From: Chelydra serpentina
Taxonomy: Eukaryota > Chordata > Testudines > Chelydridae
Length of the DNA stretch: 64,000 bases
Reading direction: 5' to 3'
NCBI GenBank assembly: GCA_037349315.1
Contig: JBAIAC010000004.1
Coordinates: forward strand, 40,117,001 to 40,181,000
The translations under genes were made by a program, and so were the position numbers. Below the pieces are notes generated by a model that searched no databases, was not told where the DNA came from, and saw only the letters and a program-made list of their open reading frames with translations. Below, in pieces: positions 11,440-23,060 of the stretch. Each line of letters starts with the position of its first letter. The first letter of the stretch is position 1.

Positions 11440-12000
11440 TTGAAGCTGCAGATTTTTCTCTCTGCTCTGGAAGTTTCCTCTTGGTTACCTGTGGTGTTGG
11501 TAGCAACCAATGTAGTGCTGTGCTGGTGTTGATCATGAGGGTTGAGGCCTTTGTTATCTCAGCTACTAATGTGTCTGGTGCCCCAAATGGCTCCTCACCT
11601 TTACATTTGGATGCACAAGATATCCATTTGATGATTGATTGCTATTCCCACTGACCACATTAGAAGCCCATGCTCTTGTCACAAATCACATCTCAGGTTC
11701 TGCTCTGGTCAGACCCTTGATGTCTCACTCCAAACAAGAATCGTACCCCTAGATGAGGCGCCACTTGCATGCCACCATGTAGGCTTTCTTTTCTAATCAT
11801 ATGAAAAACATTTGGACTAAATGGCTATAGCTGAGGTTTTGAATTACTGTGCAGTGGGTCATCACTCCTGTGGTCTATTGCATCTTTTGGAAGGAAGTTC
11901 CTAGTCCCCTTCAGAAGGTGTGACTGTCTTTCACTGGTGGAGTTACTGTTGCACCAACCTTAGGCTCCCAAAACTCATTTAATTTCTTTGTTTTTATTAG
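11440..12000. repeat. Old repeat, copy 1 of a diverged pair
   Basis: This stretch aligns in order with 14,950-15,154 followed by 17,690-18,065. Shared landmarks are 'cagatttttctctctgct', 'gttgat.(g)tgagg.t.aaggcct', 'tttggatgcacaa/tttggatacaca', 'gattgcta', 'gctcttg.cataaatcaca'-like text and 'gatcttttggaagg'. The copies are strongly diverged. It could be an old local duplication or two insertions of one unknown repeat. Confidence 0.6.
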
Positions 12001-12075
12001 GGCTGTAAAGTGATTAAAAATTGAGAGTAAAAAAATTAATCACAATTAATTGCAGTTTTAATTTAAACTATTAGA
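11998..12075 (+). repeat. hAT-like MITE fragment (one end)
   Basis: It begins tagggctgtaaagtgattaa and continues with alternating ttaatcacaattaattgc motifs, the pattern of a common hAT-type short element with interleaved inverted motifs. I could not find the other end. Confidence 0.35.
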
Positions 12076-12937
12076 AAAGCACTCAAAGAACATTAAGATA
12101 TTGTATATGCCAGATACAGTAGTAAAATAAGAAACTTGATGGAATCTAATGATAATTTAAATGTATATAAAATGAAGTCAAGTATAAGTGATACAGCTGT
12201 GGGCCAAATATTGTAAACTTTAATGATAGGGGTTTACCTCATGGGCAATCCTTTTAGGAAAGAAAGGGGTTATGTTCATATTTTTTTTCTTTTAGTTGAA
12301 GTGATAAAGTGACGAACTAAGGCTGTTAGCATAAGCATTCTTGATTGCAATCAAGCTAGTGAAATAACTGCTGAAAGAGGAAACTAAATAAAAGGAATTA
12401 AAACCAAAGAATGTCCTTATAAGGACACTTGATCAGAGTGCACTAATCAGAAATTTAACTGATTAATAATGCAGACTCAGCTCTTCCATAGCTACCAAGG
12501 TTCCACCTTTGTTAAAACGAGGAGAACAGAAATGGAAGATTTATAGAGCTGTTCTGGCTTGCTGAAGAACAACAGTTCTTGAAGTGACCTTGCATAGTAT
12601 AATGGACTATTAAAACAAGTTTAAAGAGCATCAAAGCATATGGAGGAACTTTCTATAAATGATATGAACTTTAAACTGGACATTTCAGCAGGTAGCAGTG
12701 TTGATGAAGAAACTGCAACTTGAACAAGAACTACAAAGTTGGTTAACAGATGTGCTCCAAAGGGACCCACAGAAAGTAACTTGAGGAAGTAAGTTGCTGA
12801 CCAGAGCAAACTAGTGTTTAAGGAACATTGTGTTAGCAACACTGGAGTTAAATATTGGCACAAGTGAGACATGATTCTGAGGGACTTAGTCACAAATCTA
12901 AATAAAATCACCTTCTCAAGATAATGATTGAGTATAA
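12076..12937. other. No gene recognised
   Basis: This is AT-rich sequence with no supported exon. The right boundary, AGTATAA at 12,931-12,937, is the target duplication of the next element. Confidence 0.5.
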
Positions 12938-13843
12938 ATAAGGCTACGTTTTAGACACAGGTATTTTTAGTAAAAGTCATGGACAGATCACAGGCAGTAA
13001 ACAAAAATTCACGGCCCATGACTTGTACTATATACCCGACTAAATCTTTGGGGGGAGGGCCTGCCCGGGGGGGCTGTGGGTGCTTGTGTGTGTGTGTGGG
13101 GGCAGCTTGGGAAGGCAGCCCAGGGGGTGTAGCCTAGGTGCTGGGCGTGGAGGAGTGTTTGCAGGGGGCAGCACATGGCCTGGGACCCCCGCTGGTGCTT
13201 GGGGCGGTGAGGGGGGCACACTGGCAGGCTCTCTACCCAGCACCTCGCGGCTCCCCAGAAGCACTGACATGTACCTCCCTCAGCTCTTAGCTCTGTGTGC
13301 TGCCCCAACCCCAAATGCCAGCTCCGCAGCTCCCATTGTCCAGGAACTGCGGCCAGTGGGAGCAGTGCCTGTGGGCAGAGGCAGCGCATAGAGCTAGGAG
13401 CTGAGGGAGGGAGATTTCATAAGGTAAACGCCACCCAGAGCCTGAACCTTCTCCCACACTCAAACTCCTCCTGCTGCTGCTGGGGACGGTGGCCTGAGAC
13501 TTCCCCAGCAGTGGCCGGTGCAGCTGCTCAGACAGCCCCCGGACCAGCTGCACCAGCCACTGCAGAAGTCACACAGGTCCCAGAAAACAGGGCTGGCTCC
13601 AGGCACCAGCCGACCAAGCATGTGCTTGGGGCGGCACCTGGAGGGGGGCGGCGCTGAGGGTTTTTTTTTTTAATTAAAAAAAACCTCTTCCTGGCGCCCC
13701 GGCCGGGGGAGCGGGGGGGCGGCCGTGCCACGCTCCCCACCAGGGCAGCGGGGTGGTCGGTGGCTTTTTTGCCTGGGGCGGCAAAAAAGCCAGAGCCGGC
13801 CCTGCCAGAAAGTCACAGAATCTGTGACAAACTCGCAGCCTTA
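12938..13843. mobile_element. hAT-like non-autonomous DNA transposon (outer element)
   Basis: The ends are imperfect inverted repeats (left taaggctacgttttagacac, right complementary to taaggctgcgagtttgtcac). They are flanked by the same seven bases, AGTATAA, at 12,931-12,937 and 13,844-13,850. The interior is GC-rich and has no transposase frame. A second hAT-like element is nested within it at 13,588-13,804. Confidence 0.7.
13588..13804. mobile_element. hAT-like MITE nested in the 12,938-13,843 element
   Basis: The left end CAGGGCTGGCTCCAGGCACC and the right end, complementary to CAGGGCCGGCTCTGGCTTTT, form inverted repeats. The flanks CCAGAAAA (13,580-13,587) and CCAGAAAG (13,805-13,812) are an 8-base target duplication with one mismatch. 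The element is 217 bases and non-coding. Confidence 0.85.
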
Positions 13844-13850
13844 AGTATAA

Positions 13851-14949
13851 GAGGTGTTCTCTATTGTGGTTTTGATTCTGAACACCTGAATGATTATCAT
13901 CACAGTTCACGGCAACTGCATGAATTCCCTCTCTAGGGAATTCCACTCTAGGCTTCCAGCTGTCATCTTTCTTGGGCAGAGACCAGCATCTCTCTCCCTC
14001 CTGACCAAGAGTTTTTCCAGGCTGCACAGTTCCCAGCCTATACTATATCCCTGGAACGTCTGCACTTTGCTTTCTCTCCGAAGGCTTATGAACAGCTGTA
14101 ACTGCCAGCTCTTTATAAGCAAGCATGTTTATTCTTAAAGCATTAGAGGAAAAAACCCCAACACAATAAAAGAACCTACATGCGTGCTAAAATCTTTATT
14201 AGAGGTCACTCATGAGTCTTATGGCACCTCAGTAGGTCAATGTCCTTCTAACCCTTTCAGGAAGGATTGTGACCCCTATTGGACAGAATATCCTGACTGT
14301 TTGCTGGATCAGAAAAAAGGCCTTAAACCAGCTTAAACTCAGGCTATTTATCCAAAAGTCCTTTGGTCTGCTGTTTGCAAGACAGCTCTGCCATGCCTGA
14401 CGGAGAAGAGTCTGGCAGGGGCAGGTGCTGCAGCAGCAGATCCAAGTGGTTAAAGCCCCCACACTGCCAAACACCTAATATAGGGGGAATGGAAGAAAGA
14501 CTATAAGTATTGCACAGAAAAATAAAAATTAAAGTTATAAAACAAAATGGGTAAGTGGAAACTAAATTTCCAACTGGTTTCACTACCCGAGGTAGAAAAT
14601 CCAGTAGCCTGAGCAGAAGAGCAGGGCTTAACCCTGGAGTTTTCAGCAACATTGGAACACCTCTAAGTTCCATAGGTGGAGGGCATTAACCCATTAGCAA
14701 TGAATGAGGAGAGAAGCTGAGCAACAGAATGGGATGTTATCCCACTATACCTCTTCAAGCACAACTTGCAATCTGAGACATGCTGTGAATACCACCAGAT
14801 GTTGCTTAAGATTATGGGTATACAGGGTAGATCTAAAGGAAGTCTTGTGGAAGAACTGTAAGCTCTTGTACATAAATGCTCATCATGTCTTTCTCTTAGT
14901 AAGGAGTTTAGTGGTATCAGAAGAAAATGTATCTAGGTTTCCTTGGGAA
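13851..14949. other. Probable interspersed repeat, no gene recognised
   Basis: No conserved protein domain is seen. AATAAA-like motifs occur near 14,165 and 14,520. The text reads like repeat sequence, but I cannot name the family. Confidence 0.4.
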
Positions 14950-15154
14950 CTTCAGCTCCAGATTTTTTCCCTCTGCTAGGGGAATAGCCTCTTCTGGAAT
15001 ACTCTTGCTAGTGACAGATTTGCTATGTGGGAGTTGATAGTGAGGATCAAGGCCTCTGAATTCTCAGATACTGATTTCTCAGATTCCTCAAACATCTTCA
15101 ACACTTGTAAATTTGGATACACAGCGTGTCTGTTTAGGATGGCCGATTGCTATA
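14950..15154. repeat. Old repeat, copy 2, left part
   Basis: This aligns to about 11,450-11,645 of copy 1 and stops at 'gattgcta', exactly where the CR1 insertion begins. The remainder of the copy resumes after the CR1 at 17,690. Confidence 0.6.
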
Positions 15155-17689
15155 GAATCATAGAAATATAGGGTTGAAAAGGACCTCAAGAAGTCAAGTG
15201 CACCCTCGTGTTGACAGAACCAAGTAAATCTAGCCCACCCCTGACAGATGTTTGTCCAACCTGATCATAAAAACCTCTAATGTGGATTCCACAACCTCCC
15301 TTGGAAACCTGTTCCAGATCTAACTGTAAGGGTAATAAGATATTAGGAGAAAACTTTCTAACTTAAAATGCCCTTGCTGCAGATTAAGCCTTCTTGTCCT
15401 ACCTTCAGTGGACATGAAGTACAATTGATCGTCCTCTTTTTATAACAGCCCTTAACATACTTGAAGTCTTATCAGGTCCCTCTGTCTTCTTTTCTCAAGT
15501 CTAAGCATGCCGTTTTTAACCTTTTTTCAGAGATCAGGTTTGCTAAACCTTTTATCATTTGTCTCTCTCCTCTAGCCTGTCTTCAGTTTGTCCACATCTT
15601 TTCTAAAGTGTGGCACCAAGAACTGGACACAGTACTCCAGCTGAGGCCTCACCAGTGCCAAGTAGTGCAGGACAATTACCTCCCATGTCTAACATAACAC
15701 TCCTATCAAATATTACCTCAGAATGGTATTGGCCTTTTTCACAACTGCATCATATTGTTGACTTTTTCAATTTGTGATCCACTATAACCCCCAACTCCTT
15801 TCAAGCAGCATAACCACCTAGCCAGTTATTCCCCATTTTATAGGTTGTGCATTTAATTTTTTCTTTCCTAATTTTTACTTTGCACTTATCTTTATTGAAT
15901 TTCATCTTGTTGAATTCAGACCAATTCTCCAATTTGTCAAGGTCATTTTGAAGTCTGATTCTGTTCTCCAATGTGCTTGTAACTCCTCCCATCTTGGTGT
16001 AATCTGCAAATTTTATGAGCATACTCTCCACTCCATTATCAAAGTCATTAATGAAAATATTTAATAGTTCCGGACCGAGGACAGACCCCTGTGAAACCCC
16101 ACTAGAAATGCCCTCTAAGTCTGACAGCAAACCATTGATAACTACTCTCCAAGTCTGGTCTTTCAACCAATCATGCATCCACCTTACAATAATTTAATCT
16201 CGATTGCATTTCCTTTGTTTGCTTATGAGTGTCATGGGGGACTGCATCTAAAGCCTTACTAAAATCAAGACATGACACATAGCTACTGCTTTTCCTCTAT
16301 CCACTAGGCCAGTAATCCTATTAAAGAATAAAATTATGTTGGTTATTCCTTATAACTATATTGTCCTTTAGGTTTTTACAAACCGATTGTTTAATAATTT
16401 GTTCCAGTATCTCTCCAGGTATTGAAGTAAGGCTGACTGGTCTATAATTCCGAGGGTCCTCTCTGCTTTTTAAAGCTAGATACTATGTTTACTGAACTTT
16501 GTCCAGTCTTCTGGGACATCTCTTGTCCTTCAGGAGTTCTCAAAGATGATTGCTTCAGATAGTTCCTTAAATGCCCTAGGATGAATTTCATCAGGCCCTG
16601 CCAAATTGAATAAATCTAAATGTTCTTTCCCTATTTTGGCTTGCATTCCTTCCCCCTTGTTAATATTAATTGTGGTGAGTATCTGGTGACCATTAACGGT
16701 TTTAGTCTGAAGCAAAATAGGCATTCACCATCTTGGCTTTCTTGATGTCGTCCGTTATTAGCTATCCTTCCTTGCTATATAAAAGACCTACAATTTCCGT
16801 TGTCTCTCTTGCTCCTAATGTATTTAAAGAACCTTGTCTTATTGCCTTTTATATCCCTTGCTAGGGTAATTCACTTTCTTAGCTTTTCTGATTTTGTCCC
16901 TACATGCTTGTGCTGTTCTTTTGTACTCCTTAGCAATTTGTTTGTTTCCACTTTTTGTAGCTTTCCTTTTTGATTTTTCAGGTCATTAAAGATCTCCTGA
17001 TGGAGCCAGACTGGCCTCTTACTATTCTTCCTCTTTCTTTCGCAGTGGGATAGTTTGCAGTTATGCCTTTAATACTGTCTCCTTGAAAAACTCCCAGCTC
17101 TCTTGAACTCCTTTGTCTTGGATTGGGACCTTCCCTACCAGTTCTCAGAGTTTGTTAAAGTCCATTATCCTTATTCTGCTGCTCACTCCTTTCTTTTCTT
17201 AGAATCATGAAAGCTATCATTTCACGATCATTTCCATTCAAATTACCTTCAATCTTCAGATTCACTACAAATTCTTCCCTGTTGGTCAGAATCAAATCTA
17301 AAATGGCTGTCCCTATGCTTACTTTCTCCACCTTCTGAAACAAAAAATTGTCTCCAATACATTCCAGGAACCTATTGGAAATTTTGTGTTTTGCCATTTT
17401 ATTTTTCCAACAGATGACTGGGTAGTTAAAGTCCCCCATTACTACCAGGTCTTGTATTTCGAAATGCCTCTTCCACCTCCCCTTCCTGACTTGGTCTATA
17501 GTAGACCCCTATCATGGTGTCACCCCTATTATTTTTACCCAAAAACTTTCAACTGTTGTACCTTTCACCTCCTTCATCAGAACAAGTGTGTATATATTGT
17601 ATAATGCAACACTTATTATTTTTTTTTTAATGTCAGGTCTGTCCTTCCTGAACATTGATAGGTATAACACAACTTCCTTGAAGCCACTC
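15155..17689 (-). mobile_element. Old CR1 LINE, decayed
   Basis: The minus-strand 3' end lies at 15,155 (atagaatcatagaaatatag, the CR1 terminal microsatellite in reverse). Reverse-transcriptase remnants occur at 15,801-16,178 (GSVLGPELLNIFINDF, with the catalytic box as FADY instead of FADD). Endonuclease remnants occur at 17,155-17,439 ([19 protein letters not shown]). Many stops and frameshifts are present. It interrupts copy 2 of the older repeat. Confidence 0.88.
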
Positions 17690-18065
17690 AGTTAGGAGCC
17701 ATTGCTCTTGCCATAAATCACACCAAGTCTCAGGAAAAATTGCTAAGAATATTTTACACACATCTGCAAGGATCTGATCTGAATGTAAATCCAAGACTTC
17801 ACACCCAAAGCAAGATTCATATCCTTATGAGATGAGCCATTTGATTGCCAAGTAGTAAATTTTCCCTACTAAGTACATGAATCATTTCTTGTCTGAACAG
17901 CCAGTTAAAGCTTTGAAATGTTGGTGTACTGTCATCATTTTTATGGTCTTTAGGATCTTTTGGAAGGTTTGACTATATCTTTTATTTGTGGGACTAGTGC
18001 TGTACCAAACTTAGGTTCTTAAATTTAGGAAATTTTAGGTTTTACATAACCTTTCAATTTAGCAT
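17690..18065. repeat. Old repeat, copy 2, right part
   Basis: This continues the alignment to about 11,660-12,000 of copy 1 ('gctcttgccataaatcaca', 'gatcttttggaaggtttgac'). Confidence 0.6.
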
Positions 18066-20870
18066 TTTGTTTTAATCAGAGGCACACTTTTTGGATCTGA
18101 TGTCCTCAAAGCAAGAGAGACTAATTTTTCTTAAGTTGAAGCAATTTTATTTATTATTATTATTAATAATAAATAATAATAATGAGTTCCTCACCTGCAA
18201 CGGACTTCCTGTCTTGTAGGAGTCAGTTTTTAGGTTGTTTTTTTTTTTTTTTTTAGGGGTAGGTGTTTTTTTCTCTTTTGGTAATGTGTATGTTACTTAT
18301 CCTGACTGTTTACAGGAGAAAGATAGCACATTATGCTTAGCTCAGCCTCTGAAGCCCCATGCATTGGCAAAGCAAGGGTCGTGGCTTGTTGGAAGCAGGG
18401 CACAGCTCCCGCTCTGATGCTCCTCAAAAGCAGTGTACAGCACCTCTTGAACTTGATTCAATGCTTACTGGCCTTCTTTGCTGCTGTAGTGCAGGGCAGA
18501 GGGAGTCCAGTAAAGAAGTGTTATACTGGAGGAACTAGAGGACTTCAATGCTCCAGTAAGTCCTCAGCTCAGAAAAAGGAGAGAAGAACTGGATAACAAG
18601 GCCTCTGAAAATAACGACTACTTGGAAGGAGAGTGCTCGAATTCTGGCTGATAACTACAAACCAACCATCACTTTGCATGGATCAAAAGTGATGTGATTA
18701 GGAATGATCTTTTCAAACATTCATTAAAACAATTCAGCATTCACAACTATCTATCTAAAGTGGGTCAAATATTAACACCTCCCCATCTTTTTTTTACAAA
18801 ATGTTTTTCAGTACAGTTCTCTCATTTCATCTGGTTTCTCTCCCCACCCCAAAGAGAGAACCAATTTCTTAGTGTATGTGCATTAGCAGTTCCTTATTTA
18901 GAAGCTGTTTATAATAGCACTATTTATTCCTCTTTCTAGTTCTCCAGTCATTGGAGTGGCTTTCAACTTCCTGGTTACAGACAAAAAACAGATATTTTAA
19001 TAAAATGTTGACCTTAAATTCAGTGTTCTTAACAAGATGTATACTGTAAGTGAAAGATTTAGAGATTTTACTTTCTAAGGCAGCATATTGCACAAGCACA
19101 TGTGTAAGCAGACAGAAATAATCATATGGAATATGTCACCAGTTTGGAATTAAATGAAAGATTATTCTGCAAAGCTCTTTGAAGCACATCATCACTAACA
19201 TAGAAATGTAGCACAAATATGTTTTTCAGTGCTTTATTTTAATATGAGATTTAGTACAAATTGTTAATTAAAACGATTTTACTCGCCCCAGGTCCTGTGT
19301 ATAAGAAGTCCTGTGTCTCCCACTTCCACGTTTGCAGCTAGTGCCATGGAGATGTATTTTGTTGAAGAAAGGCCAAGTTATGACAATGTACATCTCTTTT
19401 CCATGAGTTTTGCATAACTAGTTCCTTGGAACTCGCTGAAAGTTATTAGAAATTGAGATATAGGTCTTTTTTTCATTGATTTTCTATTTCTTCCAACTTT
19501 TTAAACTCTAAGACTCAGAAGATCCATGAATGTGGATCAAAATCCAGAACCATGCCCAGTTCACTCAATCATTTGATTTGATAGATTCAGAATATCCTCT
19601 GCAGATATATCCAGAACAGAAGTTTATTAAACATATCAGTAGTGTCTTCAACAAAGAGAACTAAGTTTGTCAGTTCAAACAGAGAGCCTTTGAAAGAGGC
19701 ATTTCTTTGTAAATCTTGCTTGACAGGGAAAAAGTCCAGCTAAATTAAAGCTTTATTCTATTTGATACAGTACTAGGGTAGATCCCAATTTCAAACATAC
19801 TAGCTGATGTAAGGCAGAGTGTTCTCTGTTTCATTCAGGGCTCTCGTGAATACTGTGGTATGATGGCCTTAACTCTGAAGAAGACTTGTCTCTTCCTCAT
19901 CAATACTGTAAGATCTGTAGCAAATACAAATTTAATATCATAGTAAGCAACAAGCACAATAAAGAACACTGAAGCAGAGGAATATCATCTTGTGTGAGAT
20001 ATCCATAGTAGGTCAAGTTATTTGTCACAAATGTATCCTTTTCCTGATCAATCTGAACAGGATTTTTACTAATTTATCCATTATGCAGAATTGCTCAGAT
20101 ATGTTGTGCAAACTAGTTTCAACCTATGGATTTCTTCAAACTATTTGCTGCAAGCATTTGAGTATTCAAAATTTGTTGTTTGGGCTGCGTGATTGGTCAT
20201 TTAAGTCACAGGTGGTTATTTTTGTTCCCTGGTTTTAATGACCTAACCTTGAACAGAAGAACGTCTGAAGAAACCATTGGGGCATTGGTTCTCAGGGAGT
20301 AGGCAAAGAGCCCTTAAAGAAAGAAAAGGTAAAAAAGTTAGTTTTAGGACATTAATTTTTTTCCTGTACTCCTTTGTACAAGAACCAGCATTAGATCTGA
20401 TTAAGTCCTTGGACTGCATATTTAAAGGATACTTGGGTTCCTTCCTGATTTAAAAAAAGGCGTAAGCAGTATTTCTTGACTGTTTACATTTTTCTTAGTC
20501 CATTCTCCCAGAGTCATGAAATAATTGTATTTGCATGTATACACACATGCTATTTTGGGATGGGAGCAGTAATCTGTCCTGTGTCGTCTTTAATTGCTAG
20601 ACTGCCACAGTTCTGGCCAGGTGGTAAGGGAAGCTGCTGTGTATCCCCCACCACTGATATAGCACTCACCTTTTATATATTTGCCAAGTCACAGCCCCTT
20701 CAATTTTGATATTTATACAGCTGCACATGATCATTTTAAATTCTCTGAATTTATTCTGGCTATTTATAAAAAATGAAGTTTAGATGTACACAAATACATA
20801 TTTGTATGAACTACAGACCAAACAGAAAAGGAACCGTAAGACATTCACCATAAATACCATGCCAAATATT
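18066..20870. other. No gene recognised downstream of SKA3
   Basis: This contains an ATT/AAT simple repeat that is self-complementary (about 18,146-18,183) and a poly-T run (18,237-18,254). No exon or complete transposon end was identified. SKA3 transcription on the minus strand probably ends in or just before this stretch. Confidence 0.5.
20750..20755 (-). terminator. Possible SKA3 polyadenylation signal, distal
   Basis: AATAAA on the minus strand, about 270 bases after the first stop of SKA3. Confidence 0.35.
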
Positions 20871-20875
20871 GCACA

Positions 20876-20881
20876 TTTATT
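20876..20881 (-). terminator. Possible SKA3 polyadenylation signal, proximal
   Basis: AATAAA on the minus strand, about 145 bases after the first in-frame stop and 105 after the second. It is the nearest canonical signal. Confidence 0.5.
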
Positions 20882-21024
20882 AAGATACAACAAAGAAGGG
20901 TTGTTTTAGTAGCTGATCTGAAAACAAGTATACTCCCCTAAATTGTATAAATTCAATTTCTTTAGGACATCGGGGGAATTCACTCTCACCTGTTCTCTTT
21001 GTTGCAATAATTTGGGATATTCCT

Positions 21025-21108
21025 TTAAAATCTTATAGCAATTCCTGTTTTGGTCTCCATTTTCATTACTTTAGGTGTATCTGTTTTTGGATTATACTTT
21101 GATAATAT
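21025..21108 (-). CDS. SKA3 coding exon 8 (C-terminal)
   Basis: The acceptor TTTTAG precedes ATATTATC, and translation starts ILSKYNPKTDTPKV, matching the SKA3 C-terminus (the human protein has a similar LLSKYN). The frame meets TAA at 21,025-21,027 after AIRF. Reading past it, the same frame gives twelve residues that end NKENR, followed by TGA at 20,986-20,988. Human SKA3 ends NKEN, so the stop appears to cut off a conserved tail. A G-to-T change in a GAA codon, or an indel, would explain it; a sequencing error is also possible. Confidence 0.85.
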   Translation of the reverse strand: MLSKYNPKTDTPKVMKMETKTGIAIRF

Positions 21109-21305
21109 CTAAAATAAAACATTAAAGAGGTAGTTATCTGAGCAAGAATTCAGAGCATGACTATGGTTTATACATTTTCAACTGAATGCAGCAAAGAATT
21201 TCCAGATTCAAATCTGGTAAAATGAAGTAGTCTTTCCACACCACTGATCTGATAACAGAATGCAGATTCCACAGGCACAAACACACACAAATAAGTAAAA
21301 ACAAC

Positions 21306-21515
21306 CTGCAGAATGTCTTCTGGTATCTTTGTTATTTCTGGAGGTGGAGGAGTATTAATGAGATTTTCATAGTCAGATATTTTTGTAAGAGAGGGTCTTC
21401 TAAGATGTTCAAGATATTTGTCGGAACTTAAAATAGGAGGAGCACAATCTTCTTTGTGTTGTTTAACTGTCCCATCAATCTCTGGCAGTGACTCAGCCTT
21501 GTTCCCCTTTAATGG
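21306..21515 (-). CDS. SKA3 coding exon 7 (CDK1-site and conserved motif)
   Basis: This is a 210-base exon in phase 0 at both ends. It encodes a variable acidic stretch and then SDYENLINTPPPPEITKIPE, DILQ. The corresponding human segment contains Thr358 and Thr360, phosphorylated by CDK1 to recruit SKA to Ndc80. Here the first threonine is kept (codon 21,351-21,353, residue 406 in this model) while the second position is proline. Confidence 0.93.
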
Positions 21516-21765
21516 CTGTATAAAAGATGATGATCATATTCAAACTTACAGTAAAATGTCTTCAACTAGTTTAGTTTTATTAGACAAATGAAGTAATATT
21601 CTTAAAGTTGATGTTACGGAGATTGTTTCTACAATGATACACTTGCTCACAAAAGCAGTGTGGGAAGGGAAGCCCATTACTGACTCATTTTAAAAATTAT
21701 ATCTAAGTACATTTTCACCTGTCTCAGAATACACAGGATTACTAAAATGATATTTAAGCACTTAC

Positions 21766-21950
21766 TTTAGATTCTGTTTTTAGCCGGCCTGTTTCAAAGT
21801 CTGGAAGAGTGGGTGTTACTGTCTGATTAGAAACATCTGATTCTTTCATCTTTGGGGATTTGGGTAAGATGGTATTGTCTTTTCTGAAAGGAATTTTCAA
21901 ACCAGGAGTGCAGAACACAGGTAGCAAAGGAGAAGCCATGCAATCAACAG
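21766..21950 (-). CDS. SKA3 coding exon 6
   Basis: This is a 185-base exon entered in phase 1 and left in phase 0. It encodes VDCMASPLLPVFCTPGLKIP, the well-conserved FCTPGLKIP block of SKA3, followed by a serine/threonine-rich linker. The acceptor is TTTTAG and the donor GTAAGT. Confidence 0.93.
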
Positions 21951-22759
21951 CTAAAATAATAGATATGAGAAATAATTTTACATACTTGAAAGGGCATCTA
22001 TAACAGTTCAATTTCACAATTCTGTATTAGAGACTGCAGTAACAATTTTTCTGTATTTACACATCCCAAAACAGCATGAAAGTATAATACTAGCTGACCA
22101 TTTTACCACTGTGAAGACATAACTAAATTAGTAGGATCTTTAAGGTTAGAAGCTTTAGGCCATCTATACAAATGCAAATTTTAGGTTCAAATCCATAGCA
22201 ATATCCACATTCAAGAACCAGTTCTCTTGCTTAAAACATATCTACATCATATTTCTGAACAAATCTTACATAAACATCGGTTACATTTTTCCAAATTCTA
22301 AATATGCCAGTGTACAATTTTGCTCTAAGATCTTCATACACCTTCTCAAGTATGTCTAATTTTTCTCTTATACTGTACAGCTATTCTTGAAAGAGTTACA
22401 AGTTATACTATCCGCTTGTTCTAACATAACTTCATTCCTGTTCTTTTAAGCTTTTAATATCAAAGTTTAAAATTATTGAAGCAACAATTAAGTTCTGAAG
22501 GTGAAAGAGTCAGAGAGAGAACATATTTGGTCTCTGTGGATGCTGGTGTTGGAGATAAAGATAAATATTTGCTTTCGCTCCTAAGTCTGGATTCTAGATT
22601 TACACACTGCCAAACCCACCGACTTTTGTACCCTCTAAAAATTAATGTTCTGATCCCTTCTAATGCAAACAAATATCAAGCCTGAACTGTCAATGCAGAA
22701 AGTTTACTTCAGAATTAATTGAAAATTACCACTATTCATTCCAAATAGTTTGAATTTAC

Positions 22760-22866
22760 CATTTTCGTTAGCTGTTTTCATTGCTGGCCTAGGAGTAACC
22801 ATGATTTCCCCAGACTTTGCTGCTGCCGCCGCCACACACATTTCATTATCATCTTCCTTAGGAAAA
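22760..22866 (-). CDS. SKA3 coding exon 5
   Basis: This is a 107-base exon (phase 2 to 1). It encodes a lysine/acidic start, an alanine run (five alanines) and VTPRPAMKTANEN. The segment is poorly conserved with mammals; the assignment rests on consistent splice phases and its position between two certain SKA3 exons. Confidence 0.75.
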
Positions 22867-22976
22867 CTAAAGATTGGGATTAAAAAAAACACACCAAAAG
22901 TGATTAAACAGCATGACTCAGGTTCCATGATTAAAGGTATATTGTCAACTTACTAAACATTTATCTGGCAGTAACA

Positions 22977-23060
22977 CCCAGAGGCTTGATCAGGATTGTG
23001 CTAGGCACTGTATAAATACATAAGATGACACACATTCTCTTCCTCAAGAAAGCTATGGTT
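22977..23060 (+). repeat. Short old interspersed repeat fragment
   Basis: The text 'atcaggattgtgctaggcactgtataaat' is of the same kind as 7759-7825. It is a widespread relic in amniote genomes that I cannot name with confidence. Confidence 0.35.

Noticed and set aside
1..20870. SAP18, the expected neighbour of SKA3 in human
   Set aside because: I searched for its reading frames and found none; it probably lies beyond the window start because this interval is expanded by transposons.
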